Origin: Pelolinea submarina
GTDB taxonomy: Bacteria > Chloroflexota > Anaerolineae > Anaerolineales > Anaerolineaceae
Assembly: GCF_003966975.1 (NCBI RefSeq)
Contig: NZ_AP018437.1
Coordinates: 682,001-746,000, forward strand
Direction: 5' to 3'
Length of the DNA: 64,000 nt
Numbering within the stretch: the first letter of the stretch is position 1; every line of letters begins with the position of its first letter. A program made the position numbers and the translations under genes. The notes under the pieces are model-generated. The model made no database searches, was not told the origin of the DNA, and saw only the letters and a list, made by a program, of their open reading frames with translations. Positions 24,006-32,811 of the stretch are shown in pieces.

Positions 24006-26045
24006 TTACTCGGCCGGGAGTTCGAAGGTCAATACCCAGGGCCCGGCATACTGGTACCCCAGCGCCTGGTAGAGCTTTTCGAGAGCTGTTTCGTCACTCA
24101 TACCGGCAGGCTTCTGGATGATGCTCGGTCCCCCGCCTCCGCCTCCGCTGCCGCTGAAGAAGACATGCTGCTCCACCTGAATACCCTGCTCCTGCAATAG
24201 GGCGTTGGCGGCGTCGATATCTTCCTGGGGAATAACCTCAGGCTGGCTCACCTCGAGTTGAGGTATCACCAGGGTGGCAGTTTGCGCGTTTTCAGACGCC
24301 AGGTTGCCAACAGGAAAGCCCAATTCGATACAGCGCCCATCCGGAATGGACGGCAAGTCCGACGGTTGGCTCGGTTTGCCTGAATAGCGCGGATCGCTGT
24401 CGGTCAGGAAGAAGCCGGAATCGAAGGTGGTCTTGATTTCACCGATGGTCAGCGTCATCTGCTTATGACCCGGCCACCAATCCCCGTTCGACCCTACGTT
24501 TGGCGGCTTGTTATAGCACAGAATGATGGTGCTGAAGGATGGCGTGTAGCGTATCCCGACGAGCTGCATGGTAATTCCGTTTGCAGTAACGCTCTGGTTG
24601 ATCTCCCGGCTTATTTCCGGATAGACTTGCAGGTCGTTCAAATCAAAGCGGAAGGAAGCCAGGGGTAAGTCGGGTTGTGAACTGTCGTAAACCGGCACAT
24701 CCAGCTGCATACTCACGGTTCCATCGTCATTGAGCATGCCGGGAACGTAACTCAGCTGCAAGAGATAATCGGAGGGGTCATCCTCGCGGTAGGGCATGGC
24801 ATAACCCTCAATTGCGGATCCCTGCGCGTCCTTTCCGCTGAAGCTCTGCACCATGAAAGAATCCTGCCAGCCGTCAAATTTCATTTCGAGCGCGATGCGC
24901 TGTTTGTCGGCGTATGCCCAAATCAGGTTGGCGTTGAGCGTGCTGGCGCCCTGACTGTCCGGTGTCGGACGGGGTGTGGGTGTGGCTGCCGATATTTCGC
25001 TAAAGGGGCCGCGTCCGGTGGGTTCCACCAGCAATGTCCAGGTGCGCGTCATTTCTCCGATGCGGTCGATGGTCACCAATACGGGGGTGTCCTCGTCCAC
25101 GAAATTGCGATTGAATTGCGCGATCGTGCATGCCATTCCATCCTCACCCGGCGCGGGTAACAGCTCATCCGCGGCGGTTCCCTGCGTGTGTTGCTCAGCG
25201 GGATATCCCGATTGGATACGGATATCGCTTTTGTTCAAAGGTTCGGCATCCTTGGGGAGGGTGTAGCAGAACTTTAGCTGGGTCATATCCGGGGACAATT
25301 TTGCCCAATCCAAACGTACCATCACGTTATCGATCTTGTCGGCTCGTGAAAATTGACCGGCGCGCGGGCTGGTGCTGTTTGCCGGAATATTTTCTAACGG
25401 GAATACAAAAGTATCGATCACATTGCCCTGCGCATCCGTCAGAGGAATCTGCAAGTTAAGATCCACGCCGTTTTTTGCGCGGGGATCGTTGACGACCTGC
25501 AGGCTGGTGAATTCGCCGGTGAGCACCTCACCGCTGTAAAGCTGCAGGATACGTCCTCGAAAATCCTGTGCCTCGACATTCTCGAAACCTGCTTCGGGAA
25601 TACCGATGGTTTGGCCCTCCTGCAGTCCTGAAATACGGAACCCGGCAACCAACCCGGTATTGTTGAGCGCGATCCATTCCAGATTGATGGTCACACCCTG
25701 ACGCGTTTGGCTCTGATCAAGCATGGTTGGAGGGACTTCGGCCAACCCGGAAGTGGGGGTGGGCGGCAGCAGAGTTGGCGCAGCGGAGCTATTGGGGTTG
25801 GTGCCCAAGCCGGCATTACGAACCCCGATCAGGCCGGGATCGAAGAACAGCTTGAAAAAACAGAAAGCCACAGTTGCCAGGGCGATCAGTGCCAGTGCGA
25901 TAGCCAGGGCCGGGTGCCGTTTCCATTGTGAGATCATGCGTGCGGAGCCTGACGGCTGCCCACGCAGCAAAGTAGTGCCTTCGGGAAATTCGCGGCTGGC
26001 GATGTTTCCCAGGGCATTCTTGAGTAATTCATTTTGTGTGTTCAT
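24006..26045 (-). CDS. Large membrane anti-sigma factor-like protein
   Basis: 679 residues. About 42 cytoplasmic residues, one membrane helix (PALAIALALIALATVAFCFF), then a long outer region starting with a Pro-Thr rich stretch (TLLPPTPTSG). Two or three similar beta domains follow, separated by ATPTPRPTPD; repeated patterns such as GVTINLEWIALNN and GITMQLVGIRYTP suggest duplication. Near the end is SGSGGGGGG. It overlaps the upstream sigma gene by ATGA, the same arrangement as at 17006, and is therefore the likely anti-sigma partner. The sensed signal is unknown. Confidence 0.75.
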   Translation of the reverse strand: MNTQNELLKNALGNIASREFPEGTTLLRGQPSGSARMISQWKRHPALAIALALIALATVAFCFFKLFFDPGLIGVRNAGLGTNPNSSAAPTLLPPTPTSGLAEVPPTMLDQSQTRQGVTINLEWIALNNTGLVAGFRISGLQEGQTIGIPEAGFENVEAQDFRGRILQLYSGEVLTGEFTSLQVVNDPRAKNGVDLNLQIPLTDAQGNVIDTFVFPLENIPANSTSPRAGQFSRADKIDNVMVRLDWAKLSPDMTQLKFCYTLPKDAEPLNKSDIRIQSGYPAEQHTQGTAADELLPAPGEDGMACTIAQFNRNFVDEDTPVLVTIDRIGEMTRTWTLLVEPTGRGPFSEISAATPTPRPTPDSQGASTLNANLIWAYADKQRIALEMKFDGWQDSFMVQSFSGKDAQGSAIEGYAMPYREDDPSDYLLQLSYVPGMLNDDGTVSMQLDVPVYDSSQPDLPLASFRFDLNDLQVYPEISREINQSVTANGITMQLVGIRYTPSFSTIILCYNKPPNVGSNGDWWPGHKQMTLTIGEIKTTFDSGFFLTDSDPRYSGKPSQPSDLPSIPDGRCIELGFPVGNLASENAQTATLVIPQLEVSQPEVIPQEDIDAANALLQEQGIQVEQHVFFSGSGGGGGGPSIIQKPAGMSDETALEKLYQALGYQYAGPWVLTFELPAE

Positions 26046-26608
26046 TTGACATCCTTTCGCGGATCATCCCCAAAGAGCTGGCGCAATCGCGCCCGGGCTC
26101 TGCTCAAGCGCCATTTAATCGTCCCTGCCGGCACATCCGCGAGGCTGGCCATTTCCTTTTCAGACATTTGCAGGTAATAGCGCGCAACAAGCGCGGCGCG
26201 TTGTTCTACGCTTAGTTTCTGCATTTGCTGCCATAATTCGTCCTCCAGTTCGCGCTGCTGCACGGCCGATTCAGGGTTGGACGTGGAATCTGCCCACTGT
26301 GCAGCCCATTCCTCGCTTTCATGAGCATCAGGTAAATCGGCCAGGCGATTATCCCTGGACAGCTGGCGCAGGGTGCGGTTGACCACAACACGCATCAGCC
26401 AGGGCTCGAATGGGCGGCTGTTGTCGAAACTTCGCAACAGGTCCGGCAAGTCCAGAAAAACATCCTGGACTACGTCCTCCGCGCTATTGTGATTATGCGT
26501 TATCAGGTATGCGGCGCGCAGCGCTTTAAGCTGGTAGCGCCCCACCAACCAGGCCAATGCAGAGGGATTGCCTTGTTTGGTTTGTTGAATTGCTTGTTGT
26601 TCATTCAT
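26042..26608 (-). CDS. ECF sigma-70 family RNA polymerase sigma factor, paralogue of 16437-17009
   Basis: 188 residues. AEDVVQDVFLDLPDLLRSF and SRPFEPWLMRVVVNRTLRQLS form region 2; QRAALVARYYLQMSEKEMA and DVPAGTIKWRLSRARARLR form region 4. It is closely similar to the factor at 16437-17009, including the phrase RPFEP and the way the stop overlaps the anti-sigma gene. Two such pairs within 10 kb point to an old duplication. A shared motif GCCAACCT...GT(C/A)TATTAA precedes both genes. Confidence 0.92.
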   Translation of the reverse strand: MNEQQAIQQTKQGNPSALAWLVGRYQLKALRAAYLITHNHNSAEDVVQDVFLDLPDLLRSFDNSRPFEPWLMRVVVNRTLRQLSRDNRLADLPDAHESEEWAAQWADSTSNPESAVQQRELEDELWQQMQKLSVEQRAALVARYYLQMSEKEMASLADVPAGTIKWRLSRARARLRQLFGDDPRKDVK

Positions 26609-26647
26609 AATTCAATCCAATTTTGCCTCCAGTGAAGGTTTGTCTTA

Positions 26648-26678
26648 TTAATAGACAATTCGATGCAAAAAGGTTGGC
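26648..26678 (-). promoter_or_regulatory. ECF-type promoter candidate
   Basis: Reading the minus strand: GCCAACCT at 26678-26671, then GTCTATTAA at 26656-26648. Compare 16389-16421. GTC is a common ECF -10 core. Confidence 0.45.
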
Positions 26679-26906
26679 TTTTCGTTTGATTGATTAGAAA
26701 TTGGGTCCTTGTCATTAATCTTTTGCAAGGATCAAGATGCATACCATACCACCTTTTTCCCGGGAAGAAAACGCTCATGGCATGGTATTTTCCGGGACAA
26801 TATGGGGCTGTCCTGAGGAAAAATGCATTGAATATCGCTCTCGGCTTTTTCCGGATAATCTTTTCGTTCCATAATCGCAGGAAAAAGTAGGTAGAAGAAG
26901 TGAACC

Positions 26907-27260
26907 CTCACTATCTACTTGTTCCGATGACAACTTGATGTTGTCTCGGAACAAGCATCTCCGCTTATCGCTCCTGTGATAAGCTCCGACCTGGCATTCC
27001 CGCTGAACCGGCAATCATTTTCATTTCTATCAATCTTTCAGGGGGAGGGAGCGTGATGTTAATGCATGACGTATTATGCGATCTGTTTCTCCCCGTACAT
27101 CGACTCACCGCCCTGGTTTTTTCCTCACTATCTACTTGTTCCGATGACAACTTGATGTTGTCTCGGAACTAGCATCTCCGCATATCGCTCCTGCGATAAG
27201 CTCCGACCTGGCCTTCCCCCTGAATTTTGTACCGTGTGTTATGTCTGGCAACCGGGCAGG
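26907..27260 (+). repeat. Two modular hairpin repeat copies
   Basis: CTCACTATCTACTTGTTCCG with the GACAAC/GTTGTC and CTTATCGCTCCTGYGATAAG hairpins at 26907-27000 and again at 27123-27205, each followed by a CCCCCTGAA...GGGGGAGGGAG module. Same family as 16100 and 19531. The gap 26679-26906 holds no gene. Confidence 0.85.
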
Positions 27261-27384
27261 GGGAGGGAGGTGGATGTTTGTTGGCAGGACATTGTGCGAT
27301 TTGTTTCAACCTGCACAGAAATGTGCGGGCTACGAGGCTGCGGTGGGAGAGGCGACTGAGAGTTGAGTATCCATGCTTATCGCT

Positions 27385-27661
27385 CCTTGCCCCACCCCGG
27401 CCCTCCCTGTTCCTGCTCCGCCGGAACAGGGAGGGAGAAATCGGGATTAAATATTCATCCGGAAGGATCCTCACGAAACCTTCCGGATGAAAAAACACCC
27501 ATTCCTGAGAGAGCCTGACGCTCTCTCGGAATGGGTATTCCGCTCCTTGCTCCTGGCCCCACCCCGTCCCTCCCCGTTCCTGCTCCGCCGGAACAGGGAG
27601 GGAGTAGTCGGGATTAAATACTCATCCGGAAGGGTCCTTATCGAAACCTTCCGGATGAATT
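27385..27661. repeat. Tandem GC-rich hairpin repeat, two copies
   Basis: Copy 1 about 27388-27490, copy 2 about 27547-27659: CCCCACCCCG, TGTTCC-TGCTCCGCC-GGAACA, GGGAGGGAG, CGGGATTAAATA, then TCATCCGGAAGG with its complement CCTTCCGGATGA. Between them a separate hairpin at 27498-27535 (CCCATTCC...GGAATGGG). The inner palindromes could act as terminators for the minus-strand gene ending at 27692. Confidence 0.75.
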
Positions 27662-27691
27662 ACGCCTGCCCCCTGCGGGTGATTCAGCAAC

Positions 27692-29683
27692 CTATTTAGA
27701 GAACCATTTCTCCAGAATCTCTTCGGGAGTCATAGGAGGTATCTCTAAACCGCCCCAATCTGTCATACGAAGATCGCCGATCTTGCCAAGCCATTCGTCC
27801 AGATTGTCGTTGGTGATGGTCGCATCGTCGTATAAAAGTGTATTGCCGAATTCTCCGCCTAACGCAGACGGGTTAAATTCATAACCGTTCAAGCGGTAAT
27901 AAGCCACGTAGACCGCTTCATACGCATTGCCGCCGGGTTTGATGGTTGAGATACATTGGAAGTTCGGATAAGCGGTCATGCGGTTCTTCCAGGCTTGCAG
28001 TTCATCCTCGCGTGCGACGCATACAACGGCCGGGAAGCGCTCACCGGTCACTTCCAGTTCTTTCAAGCCCCAGAAAATACCGGGCTGCGGGTCGTTGGAC
28101 CATATTGCGCCCAGGTCCGGTTTCTCCGCCACCAGGATGGTGATGCTTTCATCTGAACTGGGGGACATATCCTTATAGGTGATGGGGATCTCGGTGAACT
28201 GGATGTTGGGGTGTTTCTCCATTTCGCTTTGAACGAATCCATTGATATAATCCGAGCCAAAGTTGAATACGGCCATCTCGCCTGTTTCGCCCATCTGTTC
28301 CGCCATCCACCTCATGCTGGTGTGCACCCAGTCCGATTCAAGCGCCAGGTTATAAAAATATGGGCCATAGTCGTCTGCTTCGGCATCCAAGAAGTAAACC
28401 GGAGTGCCTTTATCTGCAGCCTCATGATATTGTTGGGAATCACCGTTGATGCCCCATATATTAGAAAAAGCAATAATGGCGTCCACACCCTGGTCAGTTA
28501 ACTCCGCGTAACTGCCGCCCTGCACGCACTGAATGCCCAATTCCTCGCAGGCCTGATTCAAATCGGTCAATTTTTGCGGGGCGGGGTCACCAATATAACC
28601 GAAGAGGATGTCGCCGGTATTTTTGGACCCAGTAGCTTGCTCTTGCGGCGCTTCTTCCACAACGGCAGCAGCGCTGCTCACAAATTCCGGTCCGCAGTTG
28701 GCCGGCCAGCTCGGATTGCGATCCTCGGCCGGGTTATTGGTCATGTTATAGAAGATATCCGGGAATACACCGCCGACCAGATAGATCTCATCGGGACCAT
28801 CGTCGAGGGATATATTAGCAACCTCCACGCGGTCGCCGTTGCCGTTCCAGAAAGGCAGGAAACGCTGTACTTCGCCCTTGCCGCCGACATCCTCAATGTT
28901 CTCACCGGAAGCGTCCACCACGCAATTATGGCAGAACTCTTCCTGATCCGACCAGCCCCAGCTGTCGGTATACAGGCGTCCATCGGCAGTCCATTTAACC
29001 ATGTTGGAGCTATGGTTGTCCGTGATCTGGCGCACGTCGCTGCCGTCGACGTTCATGACGAAAATATCCAATGCGCCATCCTGCCCGGACAACCAGGCGA
29101 TCTGGCTGTCGTCCGGCGACCAGACCGGCTGCCGATTCACCTGCGCGTTATCCGTTAATTTGATGGAGGACTCCCACGAACCATCGGCGCCGATTATGTA
29201 GATATCATCGGTGCTATAGGCGATCATTCCACCGTCGTGCGACCAGTCCGGAGAATTACCGAATTCTTCATTGGTCAGTTGGCGCACTTCGCTGCCATCG
29301 GCGTTCATTATATAGATGAACTGGCCGCCGCCATTCTCGGTTTCACGGTTGGAGACGAAAGCGATGCGGTCGCCATAGGGTGAGATAGCCGGGTCCCAGT
29401 CATCGGTGGGATTGTTGCTCAAGTTGGTGGGGTTTTCGCCATCCGGGCCCATGATATAAATTTCCCAGTTGCCGTCGCGGTCGGTGTCGAACACCACGTT
29501 GCAGAGGATGGGTTTGGGAGCTTCAGTAGGGGCAATGGTTGGCTGCTCCTGTTCGACGACTTGGGATTCTGCAATTTCCTCAGCAGGCTGTTCCGCAGCA
29601 GCCGGAGCACTAGTGCAACCGGTCATGAACAGCGCCAGAATGAGTGATATTGAAAAAATGGCGTTGAATTTATTTCTTCTCAT
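27692..29683 (-). CDS. Lipoprotein fusing a TolB-like beta-propeller to a periplasmic sugar-binding domain
   Basis: 663 residues. Lipobox MTGC at the end of the signal peptide, then an acidic linker. Residues about 60-340 are PD40/TolB-like propeller repeats: DRDGNWEIYIMGPDG, DGSEVRQLTN, DGSDVRQITD, with SPDDSQIAW and similar blade motifs. After a linker at about 340-365 comes a type I periplasmic-binding domain related to RbsB: GDILFGYIGDP, GVDAIIAFSN, ETGEMAVFNFGSDY, and LGAIWSNDPQPGIFWGLKEL. Each half is common; their joining is unusual. No permease or ATPase is adjacent, so a sensor or scaffold role is as likely as transport. Confidence 0.85.
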   Translation of the reverse strand: MRRNKFNAIFSISLILALFMTGCTSAPAAAEQPAEEIAESQVVEQEQPTIAPTEAPKPILCNVVFDTDRDGNWEIYIMGPDGENPTNLSNNPTDDWDPAISPYGDRIAFVSNRETENGGGQFIYIMNADGSEVRQLTNEEFGNSPDWSHDGGMIAYSTDDIYIIGADGSWESSIKLTDNAQVNRQPVWSPDDSQIAWLSGQDGALDIFVMNVDGSDVRQITDNHSSNMVKWTADGRLYTDSWGWSDQEEFCHNCVVDASGENIEDVGGKGEVQRFLPFWNGNGDRVEVANISLDDGPDEIYLVGGVFPDIFYNMTNNPAEDRNPSWPANCGPEFVSSAAAVVEEAPQEQATGSKNTGDILFGYIGDPAPQKLTDLNQACEELGIQCVQGGSYAELTDQGVDAIIAFSNIWGINGDSQQYHEAADKGTPVYFLDAEADDYGPYFYNLALESDWVHTSMRWMAEQMGETGEMAVFNFGSDYINGFVQSEMEKHPNIQFTEIPITYKDMSPSSDESITILVAEKPDLGAIWSNDPQPGIFWGLKELEVTGERFPAVVCVAREDELQAWKNRMTAYPNFQCISTIKPGGNAYEAVYVAYYRLNGYEFNPSALGGEFGNTLLYDDATITNDNLDEWLGKIGDLRMTDWGGLEIPPMTPEEILEKWFSK

Positions 29684-29766
29684 AAGTCACCTCTCAGTTG
29701 TGAATTTTTAACAATCCGCTATTTCCAAAAAACTTGAAGAAGAATAGCGTGAATCAACAATCCAGT

Positions 29767-30324
29767 TCATCGGTTTTTCCGCATCTGATCCACTTGCCAG
29801 GAGGCTAATGGTATTGAATGGATCATTGGAGGAAGGCACTTGATAAATTTCAGATAAAGTTGTTCTTTGGTATAACGGCGCGCGGGGTTAAATTCATTGG
29901 CGCTCATGTAGATCACCAAGCCTGCGACAGCAACCAGCAGGAAAATACACATCAGCGCCATGGGGAGGCCTAAAGCCGCACCAATATCCCCGCCGTTGGA
30001 TTCCGCAAGGTTGGAAAGCACCAACCCCGCAACCATGGCGATAAAGGAGGCTGCACCGGCACCAAACAGTAGAATCATGCCTGCTACACGTTTACCCCGG
30101 TTGTCCTCATGGGCGCAAAACAGGCAGATATTACCCCTGTGCGGATTTACATCAGTGTAGGTTGTGTTTATTGTTTTGGAATTCCAATCCCGGTTTACTT
30201 CCTGCTGGTAAAGCGGCCTTGCCGAGTAGTAATCCACCGATTTCATGGGCCTGCCGCAATTTGGGCAGTGTGCGTTCTCTTCTCCGTCGCTATAACAGTA
30301 GGTTTTTCGTTGAGTTTTACTCAT
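29767..30324 (-). CDS. Zinc-ribbon membrane protein of unknown function
   Basis: 185 residues from ATG 30324; an upstream in-frame start at 30396 seems too long. The N-terminal part has a Cys-X2-Cys pair in HCPNCGRPM and another in ICLFCAHED, a zinc ribbon. Two membrane helices follow (MILLFGAGAASFIAMVAGLVL and MALMCIFLLVAVAGLVIYM). The C-terminal 45 residues are basic and soluble. It lies 144 bases downstream of the kinase gene on the same strand and could be a kinase substrate; this is only suggested by position. Confidence 0.7.
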   Translation of the reverse strand: MSKTQRKTYCYSDGEENAHCPNCGRPMKSVDYYSARPLYQQEVNRDWNSKTINTTYTDVNPHRGNICLFCAHEDNRGKRVAGMILLFGAGAASFIAMVAGLVLSNLAESNGGDIGAALGLPMALMCIFLLVAVAGLVIYMSANEFNPARRYTKEQLYLKFIKCLPPMIHSIPLASWQVDQMRKNR

Positions 30325-30468
30325 TGCCTGCAACCCCGTATCATTAATGTTGTTTGGTCTTTTATTTCTTATCAAAGTAGTATATGCCCATCGCAATTCT
30401 ACCGATTTTTATTTAGTAATAGGTGTGCAGGCTGCACACATTATGAAAAAGCCGGATTTATTAAGATT

Positions 30469-32061
30469 TCAATTATAGATAATATCGAAAGAGGCCTGAT
30501 CCTCCACAGCTTCGGCGGTTGAACGCATATCCTGACTTACCTCAACAGTTTGCAGGTGCGGAAGCGCGAGAAGCGGCGACAGGTCAGTCACCTGCGTTTC
30601 AGACATATACAGATTTTCCAACAGCGGATGATCCGCGATACCATCCAGACTGCGCAGCGGTACTTTGCGCAGCATTAGGGTTTGCAGCGCATCCAAGCCT
30701 TCCAGGGCGGTCATGGAATCAATCAGGGTCATGCCGGCATCCACCTGCGACAGGCGCGGGCAGTCCCGCAAGACGGACAGGCTGGCAATGGAAGTGTCGA
30801 ATATGGTCAGGGACGTCAATGAGACGGAGCCGGCTAGCGGTGAGATATCCGATACCTGCGGATTGTTGCGGATGTCTACTATCTCCAAATTGGGAAGTTC
30901 GGCTAAAGGGGATAAGTCGCTGAAGGTCTGATATGCCAGCGAGATATTGTGCAGGTTCTTCAGCCTGGTTAAATCATCCAATGATTCAATATCTCCGCGT
31001 GGCAGCGAGCCGTTGCCATGAGCGAATTCGTCCACCAGATCGTTGAAGGCCATGTAGTCCGGGGCAGCCTGATTACCGAGAATGAAGAGCTGATTAACGG
31101 CCAACAAATCTGCTTCGGTCAATTTGGCGTTCTCTTCCAGCCCGAGTGAAAGACGCACGGCGTCCTCGATGACGGGTTCATTAAAATGGATGGTATGCGC
31201 GCTGCGCTGGAATAACAGCGCGGTCGCCACGACCAACAACCCGGCCAAGGCAGCCAATCCGATGCGCCGGCGCCGGCGTTGGCGGCCGGTCAGGGCATCT
31301 TTAAGCTGGAGGGCATTTTTATAGCGATCCTTGGGATCGAAAGCGGTGCATTTTTCGATGATACCCAACATTCGGCGGTTGGAAATGGCAGTCTTGGCCT
31401 GTTCGATATCACTACTGCCGGTCAGCAACCAGGCTAACAGAACGCCAACGGAGAAGATATCGGTGCGCTGGTCGGTTTGAGCAAAGCCGTACTGTTCCGG
31501 TGCGGCGTAATGGCGGGTGCCGAAGCAAACGGTATCCTGACGGGCACTTTCATCATAAGTGCGCGAGACACCAAAATCAATGAGGGTGATCTTGCCCTGG
31601 TTATTCACAATGATGTTTTGTGGTTTGATGTCGCGGTGGATGATGGGCGGGTTTTGGCTGTGCAGGTAGGTGAGGATATCGCACAATTGAACGACAATCG
31701 ACAGCGTTTGGTGTAAGCTGAACGGGGGTTTTCGCTCCAGCTTCTCCAACGGCATACCCTCGATGTAATCACGAACGACACACAGCATGGTATCGTTCCG
31801 GTATTCGCCAATAAAAGCCGGCAGGCCTTCATGGTGGAAGTTGCGCAGCAGGCTGCTTTCAGAAGTGCGGGGCAAAAGCGATTGATCAACGTAACATTTG
31901 GCTACATATAATTCATCCGTACGCAGGTCCCTGACCAACAGCGTCTCGCCCAGTTCATTGTGCGCAAGGCATTCCATTAACTCGTAATGCTGTAGAAAAT
32001 CGGATGGATAACGGCTGTCGTCAAAGACGGCCAGGAAATTATCGACAATATCTTCGCTCAT
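30469..32061 (-). CDS. Membrane Ser/Thr protein kinase with extracellular leucine-rich repeats
   Basis: 530 residues. Kinase domain about 25-260: VAK at 53-55, HRDIKPQN at 142-149, DFG at 162-164, APEQYGF activation segment end. The glycine-rich loop is weak (LAHNELGE has one Gly), so ATP binding may be unusual. A basic stretch and one membrane helix lie near 267-290. The outer part has about six leucine-rich repeats of the form LSPLAELPNLEIVDI, suited to binding protein or peptide. Overlaps the upstream HTH gene by ATGA. Confidence 0.9.
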   Translation of the reverse strand: MSEDIVDNFLAVFDDSRYPSDFLQHYELMECLAHNELGETLLVRDLRTDELYVAKCYVDQSLLPRTSESSLLRNFHHEGLPAFIGEYRNDTMLCVVRDYIEGMPLEKLERKPPFSLHQTLSIVVQLCDILTYLHSQNPPIIHRDIKPQNIIVNNQGKITLIDFGVSRTYDESARQDTVCFGTRHYAAPEQYGFAQTDQRTDIFSVGVLLAWLLTGSSDIEQAKTAISNRRMLGIIEKCTAFDPKDRYKNALQLKDALTGRQRRRRRIGLAALAGLLVVATALLFQRSAHTIHFNEPVIEDAVRLSLGLEENAKLTEADLLAVNQLFILGNQAAPDYMAFNDLVDEFAHGNGSLPRGDIESLDDLTRLKNLHNISLAYQTFSDLSPLAELPNLEIVDIRNNPQVSDISPLAGSVSLTSLTIFDTSIASLSVLRDCPRLSQVDAGMTLIDSMTALEGLDALQTLMLRKVPLRSLDGIADHPLLENLYMSETQVTDLSPLLALPHLQTVEVSQDMRSTAEAVEDQASFDIIYN

Positions 32062-32528
32062 TTTTTCCTGCTTCCCAAGAGCGTCAAACCCAGGGATTGA
32101 AGCATGCTCTGCAATTCGAGGATATCTTTCTTGTGTTCAAGGCAATAGAGGATGGCCGCGTCGCGCTTGATCTTGGGATACAGGGCGCTGGCCTGAGCAA
32201 TCAACAACAGCCTTTGCGTTTTGTCAACGTTCAATTGCAGGCCAAAGGCGAGCTGAAGGACTTTTTCGCGGGACGGTTTGCGCGTGCCGTTGAATAACTG
32301 GTGACCATAGGTGCGCTCAATACCGGCGCGCTTAATGACCTGTTCCGGTACCTGCCTGTTTGCAGCGCAAATATTCGAGATGTAGATGTGGAAAGGCGGT
32401 GGATCCATTTCCCAGGCGTGATCTTGGATGAATTCTTCCGGGTTATCCGACTTAAAAAGCTTATCCTTAAAATCTCCGGTCGGAGTTGTTTTATTATCCT
32501 GGTCGGACTTGGGTTGATGTGTCGGCAT
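32058..32528 (-). CDS. XRE-like HTH protein coupled to the kinase
   Basis: 156 residues. The middle part (PEQVIKRAGIERTYGHQLFNGTRKPSREKVLQLAFGLQLNVDKTQRLL) is a Cro/CI-like helix-turn-helix of the variant often found beside Ser/Thr kinases. The N-terminal 40 residues are polar and disordered and could be phosphorylated. The C-terminus has KRDAAILYCLEHKKD. ATGA overlap with the kinase gene indicates tight coupling. A function as adaptor or regulator of the kinase is inferred. Confidence 0.8.
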   Translation of the reverse strand: MPTHQPKSDQDNKTTPTGDFKDKLFKSDNPEEFIQDHAWEMDPPPFHIYISNICAANRQVPEQVIKRAGIERTYGHQLFNGTRKPSREKVLQLAFGLQLNVDKTQRLLLIAQASALYPKIKRDAAILYCLEHKKDILELQSMLQSLGLTLLGSRKK

Positions 32529-32664
32529 TGAAGAGTTTACACCGTGGTTTTAGTTTATTGATAAATTTCCATAGAATGTTATTTTATTTTTTGATTATAC
32601 ACAAGTGATAAAAAAGCCTTTTATGCCGTGGAAATTGGCAGGGGAAGGGAAAACAGGTATTTTG

Positions 32665-32693
32665 TTGACAAGGGCGGGCAGCTGAAATATGAT
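32665..32693 (+). promoter_or_regulatory. Promoter for the secreted toroid protein
   Basis: TTGACA at 32665-32670, 17 bases, TATGAT at 32688-32693. Leaves a leader of about 110 bases before ATG 32812. Confidence 0.6.
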
Positions 32694-32811
32694 TCCCAAT
32701 GAGTGTGTATGGAAAATAACTGGCGGATTCTTGAGAAGATTTATTAGCTATAAACCGGCACTATAAGATACCCGGAGGCCGGGGAACACGACCATTAAAG
32801 GGAGAACAAAT

